From Maylandia zebra (Eukaryota; Chordata; Actinopteri; Cichliformes; Cichlidae): a DNA stretch of 64,000 nucleotides. The notes below the pieces were generated by a model. It was not told where the DNA came from. It worked only from the letters and a program-made list of their open reading frames with translations, and did not search any database. Within the stretch, counting starts at the first letter, position 1. The number at the start of each line of letters is the position of its first letter. Made by a program: the position numbers and the translations under genes. Location of the stretch: the NCBI RefSeq assembly GCF_041146795.1, contig NC_135176.1, positions 12,582,286 through 12,646,285 on the forward strand, in the 5' to 3' direction. Below are positions 49,225 through 64,000 of this stretch, piece after piece.

Positions 49225-52200
49225 TTAACAGTCAGTTAAACTGGACACTGAGCCCAGTGATTGTGACCCGAGCTCCTTCAGGCAGCAGTGCAAGTTTCTA
49301 TTCCTCTCAGGATTCTGACTGTCTTTCATTCTCTTCCTGATGAGAGCAGCAGCATCTCCAGTGGCAGTTGGCCACTTTAAGGGAGAGGTGAAGAAGGGCT
49401 GCAGAAGTTCCTGGTTGGTTTTAAGTGTCATTCCAAACAGGAAACGCAGAAAAATGTCCAATCTGCCGTCCTCGCACTGCAGACTCCTGTCCACAGCGTT
49501 CTTGTACATCTCCGAGGGTGTGGGCCCCCTGAACATCCCCTTAACTTTATTTTTCGGTTTCTCCTCGAAAACGTTCTTCCCGAGATTTGCGAAGGTGAGC
49601 ATTGCATAAAGAGCAGCCAGGTACTCCTGCATGGTGGGGTGGATAAAGCTCAAGACATTCTCGTTGACCAGCACGTATGGCTTTGTGACATACTGCGTGC
49701 ACAGGCCTGTGTAGGGCACTGCCTCCGGATCGTTGATGCCATTTTCTTTCCAGTTAGTCTGTGTTATCTTGTACTGGCCGCGTTCCAGCATCGAGAAGGC
49801 CAGCTTTCCAAGTTTAATAAGAAAGTCTCTCTCTTTATCGACGCTGTTTTCTGGAGCTCTCCATTTGCGATTCTGACGCAGGAGTGCAAACAGCAGCTTT
49901 GTGTACATGTAGGTGATGCTGTTTGGCAGCTCTGCGTGTGTGCCCTTTTCTTTAAATACGTGCTGGCACTCATCGGCCACTATAGAGCAGAACAAGGGCA
50001 GGTGGCACATGATACGGAGGGTTTTGGTAGAATTGATATAATCAATAACTCGAGCTGCTTGGTTTGAGTCCTTAAACCTCTTCTGAAAGTACTCGTCCCG
50101 TTGAGTGTCACGGAAACCAAGTACTTCTATCTCATTGTAGTGCATATCCCATGGGACGCAGGCGTGTACATATGGCCGAGTAGTAACCAAGAACAGGCCG
50201 CGGTAAAGCAGCCTCGCTCTCATGAGGTTGACCACGATGACCTTCAGATTTCTGGTATCTGTGGGGTCAGTCATAAGCTCTGTGTTTTCAAAGTCAATCT
50301 TCCAGTGGTACTCATCCAGTCCGTCTAAGACAAACATCATTTGGCATTCGTCGCACCTGTAATCCCCATCTCTCAGTTTTTCTGTTGCCGGGTAGAGTTT
50401 TTTAACTAAGCCTACCAAGGAAAGTTTTTCGCCCTCAAACTGTTTGAGTTCTCTGAATGGCAAAGGAAACAAGAAAGTCACGTGCTCGTGTGCTCGTTCT
50501 TCAATCCAATCGAGGACTAACCTTCTGACTGCCATAGACTTCCCTGATCCTGCCACTCCAGTGAGCAATATAAACCTTGAACTTGAGGTCTCCAGATAGT
50601 TAGGAGTTAAAATATCTGCAGTAGAAATCTCCTTGGGTGCTTCCTGGTTGCTGTCCAGCTTTCCTATTTTCATGACCTCGTGTTCGATATTGGGGCCATT
50701 ATCACACGTGGAAACAATTTTGAGAGTAGTATGAACATCGTCAAAGGGCCTCTTCTCACCACCATAATCCTCACATTCACCGTATTTCTGCTTCAGACAC
50801 TCGGCTAATTCGTAGCGTACTTCATCTGAAAAAAATAAAGAAAATAAAATGTGCATACATGAAGAAGTTTGTGCAGATGTGTCATCATTGCTTTCATTAA
50901 GGTTAAATTAGCAGCCAAAACAAGACATTAAGGCATACTCAAGGGCACTTACTTCTAAGGCACAAAGTATCGACATATTCAACCAGCTTCTTTTTCCCCA
51001 TCTCAGCCAGTACGGTTTTGGTGATCTGGAATGAATTTTCAAGGCTGTAACACTCGAGTAAGCGGTCGACCAGGTCCACTAGGTCCGTGTTTTGTGGAGG
51101 AGTGTTGAACGACTGCGGGTAATACTTCCAAAGCTTCCTTTGGAATCCCATAAGTTCAAACTCTGACAGCTTTCCAAGGGTTTTTGAGATAGCCTAAACC
51201 CAAAACAGCAGTCAAATATAACTATGTCTATATAGTGCTTGTTTTTATCTTTAACAAAAAATGGACAAAGGCAAAAAAAAAACAGTGACTGACCTTAAAA
51301 GTGAAAGGAATTGTTAGAGATGGATGCCTTTTCTCACTTATGTTTTCGATTAACTTGTTTGTGTCAGAAGATTCAGGGACATCCTCTTTGCTCCTGGCCC
51401 TAGTGACGTCACAGTGAAAATGTGGCAAAATATTTTAGTGACAATACTGGAAAAAGCCACACACAGTAACATGTGCAAGTTTCTTACTTGCGAATCTTCT
51501 TTTCACAGTCGTCACTGTCAACGGAGTAACAGCTGGAGTACGAATCTGCTCTCTGTCGGCGGACACTAAAAACAGGGAGACAAAGCTGTGTTTAAATGAA
51601 GTGTTTCACTCTCTTTCCAGGAATTAATTTAACAGAGACAGATTTGGTCCCCTCTGAATATTCTTAATGAAAAGCTTGTGTATTTTTTGGATAGGTTGCT
51701 TGGACTATTAATCCATCTTCTTTAACTGGAAAGTACTTTGGTTCAACTTAGTGTTTTTGTTTTTTTCCCCCTTAAAAAAATTGCTTTCTGATTAAAACTG
51801 ACATGACTTGTTTGCACCTTGTGGAAGATGTGTCGTCTTCTCCCATTTTGTCTGACTCTTCGCTTGTCATTGTGCTGTAGCTCTGAGCTGGAGACAAGGC
51901 CTGGTCCACGTAATACCTAAAAAAGAAGGAATGGTAGAATGACAGTTCTTTTAGTTACTTAGTGACCACACGGCAAGTAAATTTCCAGACATCATGCAAA
52001 ATAGCCCAGTCTGTGATTTTTCTCACGTATCTAGAAAAGTCTAAGTTATTCAAACTGAGGATATTGAGCAATTATGATGCATGATGGAAGGGCATTCCTT
52101 CACTGGAGTGACTCTACTAAGACTCAGCATATGTGATGTAGCAAAAAGACAGCCAAAGTTGCAGACTGAAAATCCCACCTGCGCACAAAAACAGCCAAGC

Positions 52201-53116
52201 AATGACGCAATCAAGAACAACTGGAGTTTCCAATATTTCCAGTTTAACTTCACTGTCTGCAAATATTTTTCAACATATGTCAGAAAACTGTAGTTTATTG
52301 AGCAGGTGCTGATGCATAAAGTAGAAATAAACTGTGCTCTATTTGTCCCCGAAATTCTAGTTCAGCAGACTTCAACTATGAGGGGAAAATCCCCTGTCAG
52401 CAGAATCACAACCACTTAGTAGTGTGACCGGTCAATAACCCAGTGAAATTCTCACTATTAATGATGCGTTCAATTTTCCTGTCTTTAGCCTGTGCTGATA
52501 ACTAATTGATTAACAGTTTCATGTAACTAGTCTGGTTTTTAATCATTTCTGAATGTAATTGAGTATTTATGCACTGGTAGTAAACCAAAAGTTCAAAGAC
52601 ATAGTTTGACATCTTCAACTTAAATATGCGTAGAAAAGAAAACAAAGATGGATGCATAAATTACGTATGTACATGTGTAACATGTAACGTTGTACATGTA
52701 ACAACCCAAAAAAAAAACCAAGCTGAAGACATCAAGACCGGAAATCCCACTGCAAACTGAGTGATGCTTATTTTTATGTAATGTAACCTAAGAAATTACA
52801 GACAGTCACAGCGTAGGTCGGCATAAATTTTACTCACTTAACAATACTTAAAAAGCATTTTCACTACAAAAACACAGTGTTAGAGTGAGAGAAGCACAGG
52901 AAGGGGTTGCAAGTCAAACATTTCTCCATACCAGTGGGTTGTGTCCATTGGACTGGGTCCCAGGTCAAGCGAAGGTCTTCTCGGAGGAATGTAGTAGAGG
53001 TCCTCATCTTCATCTTCTACCTCCTCCTCAAGCCCACTTTCCGGTCTTCCAGAAGCTGCTTCCCCAATGGAAGAGCCTTCTGATTGCGTGCCCATCGCTT
53101 CGTCTACGTCGCTCAT
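49225..53116 (-). CDS. PYD-NACHT NLR protein without leucine-rich repeats (6 coding exons, 769 aa)
   Basis: Cytosolic pattern-recognition ATPase of the NLR family, probably an inflammasome-type sensor or regulator (inference). Exons in transcript order: 53116-52932, 51916-51818, 51565-51488, 51399-51294, 51193-50953, 50825-49225; the sum is 2310 bp. Parts: an acidic low-complexity N terminus (residues 1 to about 60, MSDVDEAMGTQ, EEEVEDEDEDLYY); Ser-rich exons; a pyrin domain at about 157-236 (LGKLSEFELMGFQRKLW ... TDLVDLVDRLLE ... ITKTVLAEMGKKKLVEYV); a FISNA-like linker (EVRYELAECLKQKYG, IEHEVMKI); NACHT with Walker A GVAGSGKS and Walker B FVLDGLDEY; and winged-helix/helical parts to the stop. 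No LRR codons follow, and none are visible downstream. A non-coding first exon may end at 54845 (donor GTAAGC). Similar to mammalian NLRP10 in lacking LRRs, but orthology is not shown. Confidence 0.85.
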
Positions 53117-53377
53117 GATGTCATGGAGAGGGTCAGTGAGCAGCACTGATAAGAAGAAGAAAAATCCTGGGGAAATAAAGGAGACGGATATTAAGCTTTC
53201 TACTCGTGCTTATTCAACACGTTTCTGCTGTTAAAGATGTCTTTAGTAATCTTTTGACATTGCCTTGCCAAAAGAAAATCATACAACTTTCCTTTAGAGG
53301 TCTTGAGAAAGTAACTAATAAGCATAAAAGACTGTGGTTTCAAATATTCTGACATTGGCTCCTACATTGGTTTGAAT

Positions 53378-53860
53378 AGCGGTGCAGGGGTTAGCACAGC
53401 AAGAAGGTTGTTGGTTAGCCAGCTGGTGGAGTGTGCATGTTCTCCCTACACCTGCTACTGCTCCCTCCCACAGTCTAAAGACATGCATGTTAGGATGACT
53501 GATGACCTGTCTAGAGTGCATCCCATTTTGTGCCTATGATTGCTGGAATAGGCTCCTGGACACGATCTGATATTGTTGTGTTGGTGTTGTTCCCGAACCG
53601 TCATAACACTTGTGGTCCAGGATCAGAATTGCAACTGACCAATCACATTGTCTGAGCATTCATTTAGCATTTCTTTCCTTCTCCCTCACATTGCAAAGGT
53701 ATGACAACAACAGCATGGCTGGTCAATTGCAATGTTGATCCTGGACCGACATTATTATGGTGATGCAGAAACAACACCAACACAGGGATATCAGATACAC
53801 TGACTCCAGGCACACTGTGGCCCCCGAATAATGAGAAGAAAATGGATGGACAGCTCCCAA
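53378..53860 (+). repeat. tRNA-headed interspersed repeat interrupted by a MITE
   Basis: Left part to about 53574: GGTTAGCACAGCAAGAAGG, GTGTGCATGTTCTCCC, CACAGTCTAAAGACATGCATG and GGAATAGGCTCCTGGACACG. Right part from 53797: GAATAATGAGAAGAAAATGGATGG, the usual end of this family. The gap is filled by the foldback element at 53575-53796. Confidence 0.7.
53575..53796. mobile_element. Foldback MITE (222 bp) nested in an interspersed repeat
   Basis: Arms of about 80-100 bp face each other: left ATCTGATATTGTTGTGTTGG ... GGTCCAGGATCAGAATTGCA, and the right arm, reverse complemented, ATCTGATATCCCTGTGTTGG ... GGTCCAGGATCAACATTGCA. Only a short loop lies between. No coding capacity. The general form resembles Angel-type fish MITEs. 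Confidence 0.8.
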
Positions 53861-55048
53861 TTATTTTGTAATTATGGCTTCTTTTATGTGTAAACCTAAA
53901 CTCTCTCACTAGACGCCACCCACCCTCATTCCCATGAAAAATAAGTAACATAAGTCCTAAGTAGGAATGTAGAAACAAATAACGGTGCACTTGTTACTTT
54001 TTAGATTACTGCAATTCGAGGTGCAGCAAGGGTGCTATTAGTATCAAAGTGATCACGTTTCCCACAGCATTACCAATTGCTAGCATTTGTAAGTCTCATA
54101 TCACATTAGCACTTTGCCTTAATTACACTTCCTTGAGTTTTGAAAAGTAGACTGGGAGGTGGAGCCTGGAGCTATCAGCACAGTTTTGTTACCAGTGTCT
54201 ATTAATATGCTGTGTCTTTGCTCTTTGTCCCCTCCCTCTCTCTTCTTCTGTGCACTCCTGCAGGCAACTCTGGTTTATTGTTATACATGTATTCCTACTA
54301 TCTGTCAAGCTGATCACCGCCCACGCCGAGCCTGGTCATGCCGCAGGTTTCTTCCTGCTTAAAGCAAAGCTTGTTTCGCTACTGTATCCATGTGCTGGCT
54401 AACAGGAATTTGTTGGCCTTTCTTACTCTAACTGTTTGAGGTCTACATTCATAAAGCAGAGTAGAAACTGGTTTAATTTGACATTTTTGGGAACACTTCC
54501 GCTTTGCGTTTTCCTTTTCTTCATGTTATGAATGGGAGCTCGTGGCACCTGTCTGACCTACAGCAGCCTCTACATACCATGATAAGATTATGCCCGCGAC
54601 TTTTCATAATGTCTTTCTGAATGATTTAATGCTAGCCGTGTTGATTTTGAACTTAGAGATTTACATAAGCTAACTCGATGAAGCGCAATAAGAAGACTCC
54701 AACAAGCAGCGAGGAACACGACGTTTACACAAAACGATGACAAATGCTTTCACGACACTCAATCATCTCACGCAATTTCACTGTTTATAAAATAAATACA
54801 TTATTACTACATTAAAAGCATGCAATGAACAGTGAATAGCTTACCCTTCTCCGTGACTGGAAGTTTCTTCTTCTTCTTCGTCTTAAGTTTCTTCTTCTTA
54901 TTATGGCTATACTACACCTCACTAGGCCTACACTACCACCTACAGGATAAAATGTGAAAATCAAGAGAAAAAAGACGAGTAGTGGAGGTGTGGTACAGTA
55001 CACAGAGGTCTTGATGCATTCTCAATCATCCAGGAAAGTAAATCTCCA

Positions 55049-55350
<302 letters not shown>

Positions 55351-57123
55351 ACACAATTGACAATCGGTTTTGTATGTAAATCTTATCAATGTCTAAATAA
55401 ATGTGGTAGTGTAATAAATTCCACCTAAGCTGCCTGTAAAATTGACTCTTCACCTTTGCTTTCACCACAGAAAATATTACACAGGAAAACCTGAAAATGT
55501 ACAGGGCTGGTGGAAAAACACTGGCTTAAATTTAGCTGCTTAGGTGTTCTGATCCTGGCTGTTAGAGTTATATTATAAGTGACCAAAGGACTGGAAAACT
55601 TACCGCAGAGATGTGCTCGCCACCCAGCAATTTACAACTGCAGTCCTTTCACTGCTGGACTCTCCACGCACAGTTATTTGAATGACAAATAGAAAATTGC
55701 TGCAGCACAGTCTTTTATTTTTTCCACAGTCTTTATATTAAATGCCGACTGTTAACTATTTTGGCTTTTATGCCAGCAGCTAATGTAACTTTAAACAGCC
55801 AACTCCAAGCTGATATGATGACTGGACTGCAAAGACGTGCAAAGCTTTTAGCTCCATATGATTACTTTTGTTTTCATTTTCAAACTTGTGGACTTTAAAC
55901 TCAGGCAGACTTAAACAACATCACTTGAGACAAGTGACAAACCTGAAACCAGTAACAGTAACTGGGTGCATCCCATGTAATCAGATGCGAAATGTTTGTA
56001 GAGTACCACTTCGTTGCTTTCATTTTGAACACCTTTCCCGACCAAACTTTTAATTTCCTGTTTCTCTGAGCTCATGAAAAACTACATGTGGTTCTCACAG
56101 GACAGCACTACTACTATTATATAAAGCAATGTCACAGAATCTGATCTATTGGAGTAGGTGATATAATTTCCTCAGGGATTAATAAAGTATTCGGATTCAG
56201 ATGAATTCCTTAACAATAATGATAATTAACATTTTAAAATGCTATAGACACGTTAACTTTGGCTACCACTGTTACAAAATTGTTGATTTATTCTTATACC
56301 TTTAGATAAATATGGTATTGAAATTTGCACAGAGTGGTGTGCAAATGAATTTAATGAGTACTTCCTCCATCACTGCACTTCTTGCAAATCAGTGTCATCT
56401 TGAACTATATGATGACCCTGCTGTTATATAAGTCTAATACTGAATGTCAAACCTGTGAGAGCTCGTGCTCATTGCACAGTAATACACACATTTCCCTCGG
56501 CTGTGTCCCTGCTGCACAATATGAGTCATAAAGGTGAAAAAAAGAAAATCCAACATTGCTTAAAGGAGCTGTAGCCAGTGAAATGATTAAGTTTCACACT
56601 TTCTGTATGCTGAGCGATGGGGCAAGATATTGGCATGGCAGCATAATATGTTGCTTCCTATTGCATTACTTTATGGAGGCACTGCTGCCATTTTTTTAAA
56701 AAATTTAAAATAAACAGGCAACCTAACAGGTTACACCCCCATCCTTACCCACCCACCCACACCAATTTAAGGTCTTCCCTAGTTCATGATTCCTTTTAAA
56801 AAGATATCAACAAAAAGAGGACAAACACCTCAACAAAGTAAATTCATAATTTGCTTTGATATAATTCATACATTATATCATGAGTGGAATGCAAATGCTT
56901 TATTGCAATTGTGTAATGATAAGGACTGTTTCCTGATAGCACTGAGTTCTTCTGGGAGTACCACTATTATTTGCAATGATCTTGGATCCCAGCTTAATCT
57001 ACTTCCGCCTATCTGGGTGCTTATTCTGACATCAAAAAAAAAAAAAAAAGCAACATTATGTTGTTCATTAACCTTAAGAGGAGTATTTTTTTTAATTCCT
57101 GTAATTTTTTTGTGCCATTTTTC

Positions 57124-57199
<76 letters not shown>

Positions 57200-58138
57200 C
57201 TTTAATGAATGTGAATTAATGTAATAGAAAGTAAAAAACAACAGCAACCGAATGAAATATGCGCTCATCAGTTAATTTATATTTTAATTTAAAAAAATGT
57301 GTATTTATATGTTACTGCACTTAGTTAAAATGCAGAATTACCATTTCCAGGCACTAAGCTTTCCCCCCGAAGCTGTTTACCATACATGAAAAAAAAAACA
57401 CAGGCACATGTCAGCATCCTTGTCTCGGTGGTGATCGTTGTTTCCACTACACTGCGCTTTGTGTGATGGAGGCGTGAGCAGCGACAAAGACAGTAGGAGG
57501 AAACAGTGGGCTGTATGAGGGGTGATTAGTGCCCCAGGGCCTGAAAGGAAAAGAGGAGAAGTGGTTCCCAGAATACCCACTCTGCCTAGTGGAGTTAGTG
57601 GCATGTGTAATGACGCGTCGTCGTCAGATTGCGGCAGTGTTCAGAAGACAAAAAGCAGGCTGTTCTCTTTTCCCAAGCAGCATGCCTGTTATCAGTGCTG
57701 CTAAAGCTTATTCCCTGTGGGGGAAAGCATAGGATATTAACGACAAAGGTCCCTTTAAGTGCAGCATTTCCTAAACATTATATGTGTAACTAATTTAGTG
57801 AACACTTTTTTTTTTTTTTTAAAATGTGACCACAGTGGTGTGGTTGGCAAACTGTTATGGAAACATGGACACGAACACAGTAACACAGACAACCACATCT
57901 GCATTTGAAAACATGGTTTCAGGTTCTTATTGCATAATAGCGAATAGGGTCAAGTGTGGCATTGACTCCTCAGTTCAGTAGCATTTGACAGTGTCTCATT
58001 GGGCTCTTTCTGTGAGTACTAGATTTTCTAATGTGTTTTTTGGACCTAGCATTTTATTGAAACTAAAAATAATACAAACTAAAGTATTTATAAAATATTT
58101 TTATAAAAAATGATACATATGCTAAGGCTCATTTCTAG
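55351..58138. other. Repeat-rich intergenic DNA; no gene seen
   Basis: AT-rich. A likely LINE tail fragment (CCTCAGGGATTAATAAAGTA) is near 56171-56192. An (AT)n run lies at 57127-57197. Short frames at 56786-57205 and 57377-57732 show no domain or splice context. Confidence 0.5.
57127..57197 (+). repeat. (AT)n microsatellite, about 36 units
   Basis: Perfect alternating AT, self-complementary and able to form a cruciform. Confidence 0.97.
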
Positions 58139-58500
58139 TTGTCATTGGCCAAAACTGCTCGATGTCTAACGCAGATGCCTCGGGATACACATTTACTGTT
58201 TACAGATGACACGCTACTGGCTTCATGGGGCGAAGACCTTCAGCTCGTACTGGATTGGTTTGCAGCTGAGTGTGAAGTGGCTGGGATGAGATTTAAAGAG
58301 GCTTTGATTCTCAGCTGGGAATGAGTGGAAACAGCATCCTAAGCTGGGAATGAGTCGTTGCCCCAAGTGGAGGAGTCTCAAGATTTTGTTCAGGAGTGAT
58401 GAGAAAGTGGAGAAGTAGATTTACAGTTGGACCGCCTCAATGCAAATCTGTTGTGGTGAAGACGGAGCTGATTTCTGTAATATTTGTTGTCTGTAGTTAT
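58139..58500 (+). pseudogene. LINE reverse-transcriptase relic (RTE/Rex3-like, tentative)
   Basis: The reading LLFTDDTLLASWGEDLQLVL then WFAAECEVAGMRF matches the fish LINE segment FADDVVLLA...FAAECEAAGMR; the catalytic YADD-type motif is FTDD here. Degenerate downstream matches follow (GTCGTTGCCCCAAGTGGAGGAG, GTGGTGAAGACGGAGCTGA). Broken by stops; dead. Confidence 0.75.
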
Positions 58501-63335
<4,835 letters not shown>

Positions 63336-63790
63336 AATAGAATAGCCTTTATTGTCATTGTACAGAGTACAACGAAATTGGAGTGCCACTCCCTTGGTGC
63401 AAGTTTCAATAATAAATATAAATGTAAAATATAAAAAGTACAAAAAAAACAATCGTAAGTACTCAAACAATAGTATGTACAATATATACAGGATAGCAGC
63501 ATTAATATGATGACAGTATGAATAGCAGCATAATATAATGACAGTGACGGTATGGAATAGGTTCAGTTGTTTTTGTGCTTATTTACTACGGTGATAGCTC
63601 TGGGAAAGAAGCTATCCCTGAATCTGTTTGTCCTGGTTTTATGTGACCTGTACCGTCGGCCTGACGGTAATAGTTCAAACAGTTGGTTGCTGGGGTGAGA
63701 GTGGTCCTTGATGATATTGCCAGCTCTGCTGAGGTACCGAGTTAAAGTTAGAGTTGCTTTTATGCACTCCTCTCCTAACCATTCAACCAT
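63336..63790 (-). mobile_element. 5'-truncated LINE 3' end in cnksr2 intron 1
   Basis: On the minus strand, 63790-63563 encodes the end of a fish LINE reverse transcriptase (GNIIKDHSHPSNQLFELLPS, GRRYRSHKTRTNRFRDSFFP). Its 3' tail at low coordinates reads TTGTACTCTGTACAATGACA, then GCTATTCTATTCTA. Truncated, so inactive. A family different from the LINE at 37025. Confidence 0.75.
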
Positions 63791-64000
63791 ATGATCAAGT
63801 CCTCAGATCAACCTTTCAAGTTCAAATCGCACTCCGGGGACACGCTGCCATATTAGATTATCACAAAAAATGTGACAGACTTAAAACAGTCTATACAAAA
63901 ACTGGCAAAGATGATCTTCAGATCAAGCCTAGTTTTTTAGTTTAACTTTTCAAAAGTACTGGCCTAAGTATTAGCTAAACTGATAAACTGGAAGTGAGGT

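Larger units (their letters stand above)
53117..54870 (-). other. Intron and possible 5' UTR exon of the NLR gene; repeats
   Basis: An acceptor (TTATCAG) on the minus strand opens exon 2 at 53145, 29 bp before the chosen ATG. A donor GTAAGC at 54844-54839 suggests a leader exon ending at 54845. In between lie an interspersed repeat split by a foldback MITE (53378-53860) and sequence with no recognisable gene. Confidence 0.4.

Noticed and set aside
56786-57205. 139-codon frame ending in YIYI repeats
   Set aside because: The tail is the (AT)n microsatellite and the rest has no recognisable domain or splice context.

Overview
The window is vertebrate nuclear DNA, almost certainly from a percomorph teleost (cichlid-like is plausible but not proven). 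The evidence is intron-split genes with close human orthologues, compact GT-AG introns, Tc1 and hAT transposons with fish-type ends, Rex-like LINE tails and many microsatellites. Exon joins below were made by eye from splice sites, reading phase and remembered human proteins. For every complete multi-exon gene the joined exon lengths sum to a multiple of three.

Layout. (1) 1-1402: a Tc1 transposon with an apparently intact transposase, in an rb1 intron. (2) 1505-17283, plus strand: the 3' 24 exons of rb1 (equivalent to human exons 4-27). The large intron matching human intron 17 carries two single-exon GPCR genes on the opposite strand, lpar6 and a second P2Y-type receptor. (3) 20576-28371, plus: trpc2, with several DNA transposons in its introns. 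(4) 29682-35438, minus: complete rrm1, converging on trpc2. (5) 35.5-38.2 kb: transposon and LINE debris. (6) 38208-44439, plus: complete rnf121 with two consecutive minor-spliceosome (U12) introns. (7) 45795-46546, plus: a small secreted immunoglobulin-type gene that looks like il18bp. (8) 47.4-48.5 kb: a dead Tc1 copy. (9) 49225-53116, minus: a pyrin-NACHT NLR gene with no leucine-rich repeats. (10) 53.2-59.5 kb: repeat-rich intergenic DNA, including a foldback MITE and a GATA/TATC inverted microsatellite pair. (11) 59793-59856, plus: the first coding exon of cnksr2, whose first intron runs off the window.

The genes are mostly unrelated housekeeping and signalling genes: cell-cycle brake (rb1), lipid-receptor signalling (lpar6), chemosensory cation channel (trpc2), dNTP synthesis (rrm1), membrane ubiquitin ligase (rnf121) and Ras/MAPK scaffold (cnksr2). 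The exception is the neighbouring il18bp-like and PYD-NACHT genes, which could act on the same inflammasome/IL-18 axis. I found no wholly new system. The items most worth a second look are the tandem U12 introns, the LRR-less NLR beside il18bp, the 276-bp inverted hAT-like repeats bracketing the 5' half of rrm1, and the GC-AG intron and nested GPCR pair in rb1.
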